Source: Acidobacteriaceae bacterium
GTDB taxonomy: Bacteria; Acidobacteriota; Terriglobia; Terriglobales; Acidobacteriaceae
Assembly: GCA_030041305.1 (NCBI GenBank)
Contig: JASHOC010000158.1
Location: 1 to 64,000, forward strand
Direction of reading: 5' to 3'
DNA length: 64,000 nt
Shown: piece by piece, positions 1 to 9,400 of the stretch
How positions within the stretch are numbered: position 1 is the stretch's first letter
Layout: the number at the start of each line of letters is the position of its first letter
Program-made: the position numbers and the translations under genes
Notes under the pieces: generated by a model
What the model was told of the DNA's origin: nothing
Seen by the model: only the letters and a program-made list of their open reading frames with translations
The model's database searches: none

Positions 1-1128
1 CCCTTCACCTTCCCGCCCACCGACGTCTCACCGGCGCACCCCGACTCGACGTTCAACTGGGCGGGGGCGATCCCGATCGGCGGCTCCGATTATTTCTACC
101 CGCACAATGTCATTCCGTTCGTTGAGGAATACGAATTATCGTTCGAGCGGCAGTTGGGCTCGGCAACCGTATTGGAAGTCAGCTATGTCGGCAACCAGGG
201 CCACCACCTGCTGACCTTCGAAGAATCCAATCCCTCCAACGTGGCCCTGTGCCTGCAATTGAGCAATCCTGCCAACCTGCAGCCGGGGGAGACACCATGC
301 GGCCCATTCGGTGAAGACAACCAATACACCCTGGCCAACGGTACTATCGTCAACGGGACGCGGCCCTTCGGCCTTGACTTCAGCAGCAATCCCTACATGG
401 AGACAGCGGCCCATTCCAGCTTCAACTCGCTGCAGGCAACCCTCAAGCATAACGACAATTACGACACCATCATGCTCGGCTACACCTGGGAGAAGTCGAT
501 GGACAACGGCTCCACCGCATTCGACACCACCAACCCCTACAATCCCGAACAGAGCGTTGGCCTCTCCACTTTCGACGTGCCTATGGACCTTGTGGCCAGT
601 TACACCGTCAATCTCCCCATCAATAATCTGGCCGGGAATCGTGGAGCGCTCAACCGCCTCACGAATGGCTGGCAAGTGAGCGGCATCACCACTTTCGCCA
701 GCGGCCAACCGGTAACGATGGCCGAGAATGACGACAACTCGCTCACCGGGACATTCAATGACACGATCGATGTGCCGAGCGTCGTGCCAGGCCAACCTCT
801 GTTCAACAACAAGAACCCGCGCTCCGGACAGCCGTATTTCAATCCCAACTACTTTGTTCCCGAGCCGACCGGCCAGATAGGCGACTCGATGCGGCGCTTT
901 TTCACGGGACCCGGCCTGCTGAACACGGATATGGCCCTGCTGAAGAACACGAGGATCGTCGAAAACCAGCAACTCGAGTTCCGCGCGGAAGCATTCAACA
1001 TCTTCAACCATACACAGTTCAATAACCCGAACGGGCAGGTCGATAACATCGGGTTGGGCGGATTTGGATACGTCACCTCCGCCCGTGATCCGAGAATCAT
1101 GCAGGCGGCGCTAAAGTACATCTTCTAA
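1..1128 (+). CDS. TonB-dependent receptor, Oar-like, C-terminal part (5' truncated by window edge)
   Basis: The frame is open from the first base of the window to the TAA at 1126-1128, so the gene starts upstream; an ATG-only reading would begin at 154, but the codons before it read as the same protein. The visible 375 residues are the end of an outer-membrane beta barrel. They include the segment around FERQLG...VLEVSYVGNQGHHL and the terminal block with RAEAFNIFNHTQFNNPNG and a final aromatic residue (KYIF), which are typical of the large carboxypeptidase-regulatory-domain/TonB receptors expanded in Acidobacteriota. Such proteins take up large substrates, often glycans, using TonB energy. 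Substrate unknown. The next gene, a Tat-exported DUF362 protein, lies 115 bases downstream on the same strand. Confidence 0.88.
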   Translation, partial: PFTFPPTDVSPAHPDSTFNWAGAIPIGGSDYFYPHNVIPFVEEYELSFERQLGSATVLEVSYVGNQGHHLLTFEESNPSNVALCLQLSNPANLQPGETPCGPFGEDNQYTLANGTIVNGTRPFGLDFSSNPYMETAAHSSFNSLQATLKHNDNYDTIMLGYTWEKSMDNGSTAFDTTNPYNPEQSVGLSTFDVPMDLVASYTVNLPINNLAGNRGALNRLTNGWQVSGITTFASGQPVTMAENDDNSLTGTFNDTIDVPSVVPGQPLFNNKNPRSGQPYFNPNYFVPEPTGQIGDSMRRFFTGPGLLNTDMALLKNTRIVENQQLEFRAEAFNIFNHTQFNNPNGQVDNIGLGGFGYVTSARDPRIMQAALKYIF

Positions 1129-1243
1129 CCGGACCGGGGCCGGAGGGGAAAACCTTCCGGCAATGGTGAGGGTCTTTTGTTTCTTGTCCCAGTAGTATTT
1201 TGGGACTTTTGCGGAAACGTACGAGAGAGATGGAGGAATCTAC

Positions 1244-2941
1244 ATGTCCAGTCGTAGGGATTTTCTGAAGACTTCAGCATTTTTATCTGGGGGCCTGGGC
1301 CTTTTCGGCCGAGCTTCCGCAGCTTCTGTTGTTACTGCAGAATCGAACCCTTCCGGATACTTCGGTGTACATCCGTTTGTCGAGCAGCACCCTGAAGCCG
1401 TATTCATCATGCGGACGCACGTGGATAGTAAAACCAATTCTGAAGCGTGCAGGCAGACCGGGCTCACGTTGGGACGGTCGCTCTTCGTTCCCATGGACGA
1501 CACCGGCATTCCGGTGAATCGCATCATCGCAGCCAAACCGAACCTGACCGCTCACGCGACATTCGACGCGAAGAAAGGCATCACCCCTCTCAACACGATG
1601 GGTATCGTTACCGACGCCTTCTTCGTCGGGGGCTTGTTCGAATCTTTGAAGGAACTCGGCGTGGCGGGCCGCAACTTGCAAATCCGAGACGCCAATGGCG
1701 CTCGCGTGGTCGAGCCCCATCGGTACCTCGAGATAGCCGACCAGACCGGCGCCACAGTGCTGCCGGTAAAAGGCGAAATCCAGACACCGCAAGATGTGAA
1801 CGACGCCGAATCGTTCGTCTGGAAAAACGTCCCCGGAGGCGTGGTGAGTGAGCAGATCCCCTACCTGTGGCCTTTCAACGCGCCAGATGCCTGGAACCTG
1901 AACATAGCCAAATTCAAGGCCCACGAAATGGGTTTGACCCTCACTTCCAAGAACTGGCAGGGCAGTTGTGCGGCGCCCTTCCAGCAATACTGCAGCAACT
2001 GGAAAGGCATCCATTATTTGCAAAAATATCAGGATGTCATTCAGAAGGAATTTCTCAATCCGTCCGTTTTCACTGCCATGGAAGCTGACTTTAAGCGGCA
2101 CCTCCACACGATTCCCCGATGGAACACGCCGGATTTCCCGCGCGTCCCGGGCAGCGACGATCAGCGATATTACTACAACAATACGTGCATGGAAGTGTGG
2201 GCGAATCGAACCATCGATAATCTATCCGCGACGCCAATCGGCCTTCATATGGTCGAGGGCATTTATGGCCGTGACGGCGACTTCAGCAATGGCCCGAATC
2301 CCTTGGGCAACGAGGACAATTTCGATGGACAGGCCTGGGACTACATGACGAACATCGTAATCTTCGGCAAAAATAACTACCTTGTCGATATCGTGGGCCA
2401 TTGGCTGGGCGGCCACAACCCGGGAAATTTCGGACTGTTCCACATTGCCATGGAGCGCGGCAAGCTCCACGTGATGGATCCGATGCGTATTCCGGTGTAC
2501 GAGTGGGTGGATGGCGTTGCGGTCCGCCGTCCGTTGACGGGCTTCACACGCACCCCGCTGCGGACTTTCTACCTCCAGCAGCGCGAGAAAGAGCCGATAT
2601 GGCACCTCGTCGACGAACCATTCGACTACTCCACGGTGAGCGAGACGAAACCAAATATTCCCGAAAAGCCGACGACGCGCGTGCTCAATCAGCACTATCC
2701 CAACGCATACAACCCGCAGTTGGCGATCGAGTTCAGCGTGCCGAAAAAGGGACCTGTGTACGTCGACATTCTCGATCAGAATGGCCAACTGATCGAAACC
2801 ATCTTCAACGCCGTCTGTGACCCGGGCTATCACATGGCGGCGTGGAACACGGCAAGATACGGTTCAGGCAACTATAAGTACCACCTGGTGTACGACTATA
2901 AGTACACCATGGAAAGTGACTTGGTCCTGAACAAGGCGTAA
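1244..2941 (+). CDS. Tat-exported DUF362 protein with FlgD-like C-terminal domain
   Basis: 565 residues. The N-terminus carries a twin-arginine signal (SRRDFLKTSAF followed by a hydrophobic stretch ending near ASA). The body resembles DUF362, a family of poorly characterised, often iron-sulfur-associated or exported proteins; the stretch NIAKFKAHEMGLTLTSKN is comparable to the LAKLKVHSVAGITLSMKN stretch of the DUF362 gene on the opposite strand at 3218. From about residue 475 there is a separate domain beginning LNQHYPNAYNPQLAIEFSVP and ending SGNYKYHLVYDY, which looks like the FlgD/T9SS-type immunoglobulin fold that sits at the C-terminus of secreted proteins. A Shine-Dalgarno GGAGG at about 1231 fixes the ATG. 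The function is unknown; export to the periplasm is inferred from the signal. Confidence 0.75.
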   Translation: MSSRRDFLKTSAFLSGGLGLFGRASAASVVTAESNPSGYFGVHPFVEQHPEAVFIMRTHVDSKTNSEACRQTGLTLGRSLFVPMDDTGIPVNRIIAAKPNLTAHATFDAKKGITPLNTMGIVTDAFFVGGLFESLKELGVAGRNLQIRDANGARVVEPHRYLEIADQTGATVLPVKGEIQTPQDVNDAESFVWKNVPGGVVSEQIPYLWPFNAPDAWNLNIAKFKAHEMGLTLTSKNWQGSCAAPFQQYCSNWKGIHYLQKYQDVIQKEFLNPSVFTAMEADFKRHLHTIPRWNTPDFPRVPGSDDQRYYYNNTCMEVWANRTIDNLSATPIGLHMVEGIYGRDGDFSNGPNPLGNEDNFDGQAWDYMTNIVIFGKNNYLVDIVGHWLGGHNPGNFGLFHIAMERGKLHVMDPMRIPVYEWVDGVAVRRPLTGFTRTPLRTFYLQQREKEPIWHLVDEPFDYSTVSETKPNIPEKPTTRVLNQHYPNAYNPQLAIEFSVPKKGPVYVDILDQNGQLIETIFNAVCDPGYHMAAWNTARYGSGNYKYHLVYDYKYTMESDLVLNKA

Positions 2942-2976
2942 CCTGACGACTGTTCGGGCGCCATTGAATGTGAGTA

Positions 2977-3001
2977 GGCTGGGGGAGTTACACCCCCAGC
3001 C
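2977..3001 (+). terminator. Hairpin after the DUF362 gene
   Basis: A perfect 9-bp stem (GGCTGGGGG / CCCCCAGCC) with a 7-base loop starts 36 bases after the stop of the 1244-2941 gene. There is no T-run behind it, so it is either a weak intrinsic terminator or an mRNA 3'-end stabiliser. Confidence 0.55.
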
Positions 3002-3217
3002 TCTCGCAGAACCGAGCGCGCGACTTTCGCCTCACCCGGCTCCCATCAGACAAACATGCAGGCCATCCCCATCTGCCAGATACAAAAAGGCTCGCCCGTT
3101 CCTTGACGAGGCGCTGGAGGAAACGCATCGCCTGGATCGCTTGATATCTGAAGCGCTTGAACTTACGGATCAACCTCGCCACGAGCGCTTGCGCCGGCGT
3201 TTGATTGAGGCTATAGA

Positions 3218-4402
3218 TCAGAACGAGCTGTTCTCAGGCGCCACGACGGAAGCCGCCGGATGACGGATGTCGAAGCGCACCTCCTCGATGGGCGGACCGG
3301 CCACATCGATGCGGCTCATGTCGCGCGTGCCCACCCCCAGATCCTCGGCCAGATGCAGCATGCTGTCCGAGGCTTCGAACGGCGCCGTACCGCGATCGGC
3401 CATGGGGTCAAAGCCCATGAGCGCCATGGCCACGGCATCGGTGGAAACGCAGTTGGAGCCCGCGATCAGCAATCCCGGATGGAGCCAGTTGTGCACATGG
3501 CGAGGGTCCGGAATCTCCGTGCCGTTCATGGTGTAGACGCCGTCGATCACGGCCAGGTCCACTGGGCGCGCCGCCACGATATCCGCCACCGCACGCGGGA
3601 TGCGATAACCGCCCTCCTTCGGCGCGTTGAGATTGACGGCTGGCGGTGCGCTCTTAGGCGGCTGACGATTGCCAACGTGCATCAACTGTCTTCCGCTCAC
3701 CGGCTCCAGCGCTGGTTCGTCCACGGGCGCATCTTCGCTGTAGATCGTGCAAGGGATATTACCGAAACAGTTCTTCATCGACAGCGTGATCCCGGCTACC
3801 GAGTGTACTTTGAGCTTGGCCAGCGAAACGAACACGTCGCATTCCCGGTAGGCGCGGTTCATGTCGTAGCCGGTAAAGAGCAGACCGCCGTGGGGAACCA
3901 TGAAAGTGGCGTAGGTTTTGTAGGCGCCCAGGAAGTTGGTGTTCTTGAACTCCACGAGCGGAGCGGCATTCTGCATCGCACGGGGATCCCAACCGGCCTC
4001 GATCATGAATTCTTCGAGCGGTTCCGTAGTAGCCCAGGCGCTCTCAACGATGCGGATGCGCCGCGCGCCCGCCCGCCCAAGCAGGTAAACGGTGGCCCCG
4101 ATGACCTGCGGATTGGACCAGAACGTGATTCCCTGTGGGATGTAGCGAAGGCGCGCCGTGGCCGGGCCGGTCATATTGATTTTGACGGCGACTGTCTTGC
4201 CGCGCACCAACTTTTCCAGGCCGCCCAGTTGATCGAATAGCTTCGACAGTACTTCGACGATCTGGCGGTTGTACTCGGGGCAAAGCCCAATGGCGACGCG
4301 CCCGGCTGGAGCCTCCTGGCCCTTGAGCAGCCTCGACGAAGTCATGTAGACGCCCGCCGCCATCGAAGCGAGAAATTCTCTGCGCGAACAATTGGCCATC
4401 AT
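3218..4402 (-). CDS. Tat-exported DUF362 domain protein
   Basis: 394 residues counted from the ATG whose A overlaps the TGA of the upstream gene (TGATG at 4404-4400), a classic translational-coupling arrangement; a TTG three bases earlier is possible. The N-terminus has a twin-arginine motif (CSRREFLASMAAG). DUF362 hallmarks include GKTVAVKINMTGP, the ECDVFVSLAKLKVHSVAGITLSMKNCFGNIP stretch (two parts) and a C-terminal VSTDAVAMALMGFDP. The family is widespread but biochemically undefined. No CxxC-rich ferredoxin cluster is visible, unlike DUF362-ferredoxin fusions. It probably acts in the periplasm together with the 503-residue protein encoded just upstream. Confidence 0.85.
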   Translation of the reverse strand: MMANCSRREFLASMAAGVYMTSSRLLKGQEAPAGRVAIGLCPEYNRQIVEVLSKLFDQLGGLEKLVRGKTVAVKINMTGPATARLRYIPQGITFWSNPQVIGATVYLLGRAGARRIRIVESAWATTEPLEEFMIEAGWDPRAMQNAAPLVEFKNTNFLGAYKTYATFMVPHGGLLFTGYDMNRAYRECDVFVSLAKLKVHSVAGITLSMKNCFGNIPCTIYSEDAPVDEPALEPVSGRQLMHVGNRQPPKSAPPAVNLNAPKEGGYRIPRAVADIVAARPVDLAVIDGVYTMNGTEIPDPRHVHNWLHPGLLIAGSNCVSTDAVAMALMGFDPMADRGTAPFEASDSMLHLAEDLGVGTRDMSRIDVAGPPIEEVRFDIRHPAASVVAPENSSF

Positions 4403-5913
4403 CAAGCCCGCCTTTCAATCTCCACGGCGAAGTACACGGCCACCGGGGGGAGATCAAAACTGGTTCCGTCGTTCTGCGGGACGCACTTCAGCGGCCTGGA
4501 GTTGTCGATGCTCCACAACGTGGCCGCTGAGGCCGCATGATTAACCCACAGTGTGAGCCAGTCTACTGGCTGCGGTGCGTTGTAATTCAGCACCTGCACG
4601 ACGTCTTGGCGCGCCGCTGTCGCTGAGCCGATGAAGCAGCCTGTAGTTCCGGGATTGAAGAGGCGGAAGGGATCGTGCTTGCGCCCCACCAGAAGATGTG
4701 TGTCCCGATCCAACTGAAAGGGATCGGTGAAGCCCCCCGTTGCCGCCACGATCTTGCCTTTGCCCAATGGGTAGATGTTGTAGTCGAAGAGCCAGTCGTA
4801 CTGTTGCGGGGCAATGCCCTTTGGCCCCCAGTATTTGGGCGCGATGACCATACCGCCCTGTTCGACGAACTGCATCAACAGCCGGTGCTGCTCCGCGGTG
4901 GGTTCGGCATCGTCCACCCAGAGGACGGCCTGCTTTGAAGCGATGCGGGGCGCCAGGGGGCGGGCGCGATCGGCGACGGTGAAGGGCACATGCAGGCGTT
5001 GAAGCAAGTGCAGCACTTCATTGCTCATGGCCGCGTTATCGCCGCTGAAATCCGAAACCACGGTCAGAACGCCGACCGAATCGCACTCGGCCCATTGCGG
5101 ATGCTTGTCGAAGAAGGCGCTCATGGCGGCAATCCGGTTCCAGGCCGCAGCGCTTTCCGGCGTGTGTCGAGCGAGCGCCGCGCGCATCGGCTCGTCCAGA
5201 TCGATGATCCAGCGGCAGCCGCTGGCTCGGGCATCGGCCATGGTGAGAAAGTATCTTTCCGTGGGTGACATTTTAGCTGAAGCCGGAGGATCGACTTCCA
5301 GCCACAGAGTCTTGCCCGGAACCATGCAGCGGGCGAGCGGCGCGACCCAGCCGTTCGAGTCCACCCATGGATCTTGCGTCGGTCCGGCCGGCGCAGTATC
5401 CGGCGCATTCGCTCGCTGGGAACCGCCGGGCATCTCGGCGCCGGGCCAGACGTTGCCATTCAGGGCAAAGATGCTCGTCACCTGTTTCCAGTCCACCTTG
5501 TCGCGCGCGAAGACCGCAATGGTGGGCAAAGCGAGGGGCGTGGAGACCGGGCCGGACAGCAGCAGCGCTTCGAGCCCGGCGGCCCGGCCGGCGGAAGCGA
5601 TGGCAAACAAACCTTCCTTTGCCGTTACCCGGCCCACGAAGCTGATGCCATTGCCTCGGCCGGCCTCAATCAGAGGCAGAAGGGCTTTTTGCTGCGCGGC
5701 ATCGGCTTCTCCGCCGGCGGCCCAGTCCACAAGAAGACAATTGATTGGGGTTTCATCCAGCAGGTGCAGCAGCGCTGGATCGGTCCATTCCTCCGCCGTC
5801 TTCCGCGATCCTGCGTTTTCCCTCCCGCCTGGTTCGCCAGTCGTGCTTGACTGCGCAGCAGCGATTGGGCCGCAGCGCCACCTCATCGGTGTCCACTTCG
5901 GATTTAAACTCAT
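4402..5913 (-). CDS. Unrecognised 503-residue protein coupled to DUF362
   Basis: No family is confidently recognised. The ATG at 5913 is preceded by a strong Shine-Dalgarno (GGGAGGG). The first 45 residues are polar and low-complexity with no obvious signal peptide. The middle holds a TIM-barrel-like pattern (GCRWIIDLDEPMRAAL), then a block VGVLTVVSDFSGDN...LLQRLHVPFTVADRARP...QAVLWVDDAEPTAEQHRLLMQFVEQGGMVIAPK that resembles the GATase-like/beta-galactosidase-trimerisation fold found C-terminal in glycoside hydrolases. The last 100 residues look like a small beta domain (VVQVLNYNAPQPVDWLTLWVN). A GH-like protein lacking an identified catalytic core is one reading. It probably forms an operon with the DUF362 gene downstream. 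Confidence 0.7.
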   Translation of the reverse strand: MSLNPKWTPMRWRCGPIAAAQSSTTGEPGGRENAGSRKTAEEWTDPALLHLLDETPINCLLVDWAAGGEADAAQQKALLPLIEAGRGNGISFVGRVTAKEGLFAIASAGRAAGLEALLLSGPVSTPLALPTIAVFARDKVDWKQVTSIFALNGNVWPGAEMPGGSQRANAPDTAPAGPTQDPWVDSNGWVAPLARCMVPGKTLWLEVDPPASAKMSPTERYFLTMADARASGCRWIIDLDEPMRAALARHTPESAAAWNRIAAMSAFFDKHPQWAECDSVGVLTVVSDFSGDNAAMSNEVLHLLQRLHVPFTVADRARPLAPRIASKQAVLWVDDAEPTAEQHRLLMQFVEQGGMVIAPKYWGPKGIAPQQYDWLFDYNIYPLGKGKIVAATGGFTDPFQLDRDTHLLVGRKHDPFRLFNPGTTGCFIGSATAARQDVVQVLNYNAPQPVDWLTLWVNHAASAATLWSIDNSRPLKCVPQNDGTSFDLPPVAVYFAVEIERRA

Positions 5914-6667
5914 GCGCCCTCCCGTTCAGCCGCTGTTCAGCACGTCCCGGGCCATGCGGTTCACGCAACCGATGCAGCAACACCTTACATCGTTCTCATC
6001 CCGTACACATGAGCGCGAACTTTTGCATCCTCACAGCAGACAAGACCAGTGCTTAAACCCCAATTGCGTAATACGATAGCCCCGCGGAAGAGAAACGAAT
6101 GTGATCGATGTCACGCGCTCAAGAGATAACACGCCCACGCTCACGCTCTCATTGGCGCATTTGCACGGCATTCAGACTAACCAGAATGCAAAACCGAGTA
6201 ACATCCGTCGTGAGCTGAAAAAACCGTTCTTCTGATCTGCACCGGCAAAACGATTGTCGCGTAAATTGGAGCACGCGGAGTTACAGCACTCCTCCTTCCG
6301 CTGTATTCCAAAATTGCAAACTCAATTCGTGGCCTCGAACCAATTCCTGCTCTTCAGATCTCTTGCTCGGCGCCCACCGACGTGCTACGATGCAATCACT
6401 TTTGCGATTGAAGGCGGATAAGAATGCCTCACGTTTGGGTGGGAGGAAGCAGAGGCGCCATATCGCGGAAGGCATTTGTCGAGGAGATCTGTAGGGATAC
6501 GTTTGTAAATTTATGATTCACCTCAACTTACGATTTTAGCATTCGGTTACGCGCAATCCGAAAGAAAGAACGCCAACACAACCCGCATCCGGCAGAACCC
6601 TGCTGGATTGGTGTGGCGGCGCAAAGTGTCATTGTCTGTCAGAGCGATCGGAGTGCTTAGCTGCAAG
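5914..6667. other. Gene-poor region before the polysaccharide island
   Basis: About 750 bases of lower GC than the left flank. The short frames here have no Shine-Dalgarno and no recognisable content. AT-rich stretches around 6500-6545 could hold the promoter of the polysaccharide genes, but no clear -35/-10 pair can be named. Confidence 0.5.
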
Positions 6668-7786
6668 ATGAATGTGATGATCTTGGGAACCCGCGGTATC
6701 CCAGCCAAACACGGCGGTTTTGAGACATTTGCAGAGGATTTATCGCGATTCCTCGTCGAGAGAGAACATCACGTTACGGTCTACTGCCAGGCAAATCCCC
6801 ACCAGCAATATAAGGAAGATGAATGGAACGGGATCCATCGGATCTTTATACCCGCACCGAATCATGCGCTAGGCACAGTCCAATTCGATTGGGCCTCTGT
6901 GAAGGACGCATCCCTAAAAGACGGGGTCATCCTGACGCTAGGATGCAACACCGCCGTCTTTAACCTTCTCTGCCGGTTACGCGGCAGGCGTAGCGCAATC
7001 AATATGGACGGACTCGAATGGAAAAGAAGGAAGTGGAATAAGCTCGAACAACTCTGGCTGTGGTTAAACGGGTGGGCAGCAGGCCGGGTGGCCCACCGAG
7101 TCATCGCCGATCATCCCGAGATTGCTCGACACTTGCAACGACATACGTCCGCCCATAAAATCACTACCATCCCCTATGGTGCGGAACCAGTAACATCGGC
7201 CTCGGACGCCATTCTCCGCCACTTTGGATTATTACCAAAGAATTACTATCTTGTAATAGCTAGGCCGGAACCCGACAACTCCATATTGGAAATCGTGAGG
7301 GCATTTTCATCCACAACGCTCGACGCCCCCTTAATCCTGCTTGGAGACTATTCCGATAAAGGCAACCATTACCAACAGTTAGTACGACGCGCCGCCCGCC
7401 CCACTGTCCGCTTTCTCGGCGCACTCTATGATCGCTCTTCGGTTCAATCGCTGCGGTTTTACGCAAAAGCATATGTTCACGGGCATCAGGTAGGAGGGAC
7501 TAATCCATCCCTGGTGGAGTCACTGGCTGCAGGGAATGCCATCATTGCGCACGACAATCCATTTACCCGTTGGGTGGCTGGTTCGGGCGCATTATATTTC
7601 TCAAATCAAGACGATCTGGTGCGCATCGTGGAGAACGTGACGCAAAACCATTCTCAACTCGCCGCAATGGAGAAAAGCAGTCGAGCGAGGTACCTGGAAC
7701 ACTTTACTCAGCGGCAAATACTTCCTCAATACGAGTCATTATTGCTTGATCTTGCATCCGAACAACGACACAGTGTCACCTCTTGA
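6668..7786 (+). CDS. Glycosyltransferase, DUF1972/GT4 type
   Basis: 372 residues from the ATG that gives MNVMILGTRGIPAKHGGFETFAEDL, the normal start of DUF1972 proteins; the open frame extends 20 codons upstream to a TTG, but that part is not family-like. DUF1972 is the N-terminal Rossmann half of a GT-B glycosyltransferase often found as a rhamnosyl- or related transferase in polysaccharide clusters. The acceptor half carries VGGTNPSLVESLAAGNAIIAHDNPF, the EX7E-like nucleotide-sugar-binding region of GT4. It would be cytoplasmic and transfer a sugar to the lipid-linked repeat unit. It is the first gene of the low-GC polysaccharide island; 73 bases separate it from the Wzy-like gene. Sugar specificity cannot be read from the sequence. 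Confidence 0.85.
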   Translation: MNVMILGTRGIPAKHGGFETFAEDLSRFLVEREHHVTVYCQANPHQQYKEDEWNGIHRIFIPAPNHALGTVQFDWASVKDASLKDGVILTLGCNTAVFNLLCRLRGRRSAINMDGLEWKRRKWNKLEQLWLWLNGWAAGRVAHRVIADHPEIARHLQRHTSAHKITTIPYGAEPVTSASDAILRHFGLLPKNYYLVIARPEPDNSILEIVRAFSSTTLDAPLILLGDYSDKGNHYQQLVRRAARPTVRFLGALYDRSSVQSLRFYAKAYVHGHQVGGTNPSLVESLAAGNAIIAHDNPFTRWVAGSGALYFSNQDDLVRIVENVTQNHSQLAAMEKSSRARYLEHFTQRQILPQYESLLLDLASEQRHSVTS

Positions 7787-7859
7787 TCGAAAATGCCGGC
7801 GCCGCATCTATGGTGCTCCCCGGAACATATCGAGCTAACGTGAGGATGATCTTGGCAAT

Positions 7860-9254
7860 ATGAGAGACCCCGGCGTTTTCTCTCCTCGCTTAGGACCAGC
7901 GTCGTCGATCCTCCCGTGGAGCATTGGCGCATGGAAAAGAGATCTGCGCATCACCGGATTCGCAGGAATGGCCCTTTTGTCGCTCCAGGTTGCCGAATTT
8001 GGACGGGCCGAGCCCGATATGGCGCACAAAGTCCACGAAAGTCTACGGTCGCTTTTGGTGTTTCGTGCGCCTTTTACGCTGGCTGCATGTCTCTTTCTTC
8101 TCGTTAACCCGCAATTCCGCAAGATCAAACTGGGCGATTTATCCGGATGGTTTCTCCTTTACGTACTTTACTTCGTTGCCTCGTCCATCTGGTCCACCGA
8201 CCCAGTCATGACCTTTGGCAAAGGATTTGAGCTTCTTATCGGCCTCGCCATTGTGCTTCGTCTTAGCTGTCGAGAAGACTCTCTTTATAAGCTCGATGCG
8301 TTGCGAACTCTGTTGCTGCGTGTGATTGCAACCGTTGGAACCTTAGCTGTTGCCGGTTTTCTTCTAAGGCTTCCTGCATTTGTTTCCCACCGCCATGGAA
8401 TACTCCTGAATTCAACCGCAGATACGCCGTTTCTGTCTTCCAACGGGTTAGGATATATTTCATCTCTCTTGCTTCTTTGTGTGAGTGGCGACTGCATCTC
8501 TGGGCGCATTTCGAAAAAAAGCGCTTGCATGCAGTCCGGCTATGCAATCTTTCTTTTCCTCTTTGCAGCAAGCAGAACCTCGGTTCTAATTGTTGTTTTC
8601 GGAATGGGAATCCTCCTGATTGTCAAATCCTGGATTCTTGGTTTAGGCTATTTTATTTCCCTCGTGGCGGCCGTATTTCTTAAACTGGCCGCAATTCTAA
8701 AGGTTTTTCAAGGGCGTCAACCACAGCCGGGTTTCCGTACTTTGAGCGGAAGAACGGTTCTATGGGCGGCGGCCTGGAAACAATGGAAGGCGCATCCGTT
8801 TTGGGGCTTTGGAGGCGGCGCGGGTGGAAAATTCGTGATCGCCCATTTGGGTGTTCCACGCCTTCAGGTTGTTAGTTCACTGCACAACGGTTTTCTCGAG
8901 GCTTTGACGGGGCTGGGCGCCGTCGGCTTTATGGTTGTGCTTTCACTACTGATAATGACTACGCTTTCAACCTGTCGTCGGTTGCGTCGGGAGCGTGAGA
9001 TGCTGGGGATCTATATACTTATCCCTCATATCTGGATAACGTCAATCATGTCGATTGGAGCGCTTGCATGGATGAACTATGAAGTGATGTTCTATCTTAT
9101 TTTGATATCCGTTTTGGATATTCGGAGAAGAGATGACCGTCAAGCAGGTGAACTGCCTTGCGCGAAGCAAACAGGGTCGTGGTTCGAACTAGCTCCGGAT
9201 CGGAAGGCGTCTCTCCCAACCGCACAGCCTTCGGGAGAGACGATGCAATTGTAG
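7860..9254 (+). CDS. O-antigen polymerase/ligase family membrane protein (Wzy/WaaL-like)
   Basis: 464 residues with about ten hydrophobic segments, and a large extracytoplasmic loop around residues 285-330 (GRQPQPGFRTLSGRTVLWAAAWKQWKAHPFWGFGGG, in two parts). That loop, with an R-T-x-LW motif followed by HPFWGFG, is the Wzy_C (O-antigen ligase) signature. Such proteins either polymerise lipid-linked repeat units or ligate finished polymer at the periplasmic face. In the absence of LPS-core genes nearby a polymerase role is more likely. ATG at 7860 follows a GAGGATG ribosome-binding stretch. The C-terminal 40 residues are soluble and polar. Confidence 0.85.
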   Translation: MRDPGVFSPRLGPASSILPWSIGAWKRDLRITGFAGMALLSLQVAEFGRAEPDMAHKVHESLRSLLVFRAPFTLAACLFLLVNPQFRKIKLGDLSGWFLLYVLYFVASSIWSTDPVMTFGKGFELLIGLAIVLRLSCREDSLYKLDALRTLLLRVIATVGTLAVAGFLLRLPAFVSHRHGILLNSTADTPFLSSNGLGYISSLLLLCVSGDCISGRISKKSACMQSGYAIFLFLFAASRTSVLIVVFGMGILLIVKSWILGLGYFISLVAAVFLKLAAILKVFQGRQPQPGFRTLSGRTVLWAAAWKQWKAHPFWGFGGGAGGKFVIAHLGVPRLQVVSSLHNGFLEALTGLGAVGFMVVLSLLIMTTLSTCRRLRREREMLGIYILIPHIWITSIMSIGALAWMNYEVMFYLILISVLDIRRRDDRQAGELPCAKQTGSWFELAPDRKASLPTAQPSGETMQL

Positions 9255-9400
9255 CCGCATCCGGGGGAAGCTAAAATGGAATTCTCCCGGATCGCACTCA
9301 GCCATCGACTTTCCGGGGTCGCCATCCGGCGGAACGGTATGCCCGTCTCCTTCAACGACATCATCAGCCTGAGCACTCGAACTGACTCGCTACACCTCAA

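Noticed and set aside
2964-3263. Plus-strand open frame of 99 codons downstream of the first DUF362 gene
   Set aside because: It starts with TTG, contains the 9-bp hairpin at 2977-3001 and overlaps the end of the opposite-strand DUF362 gene. The helical, charged C-terminal half looks protein-like, so it stays a weak possibility rather than a supported gene.
6281-6475. Minus-strand frame of 64 codons before the polysaccharide genes
   Set aside because: No ribosome-binding site, no family resemblance, in a gap with low coding signal.
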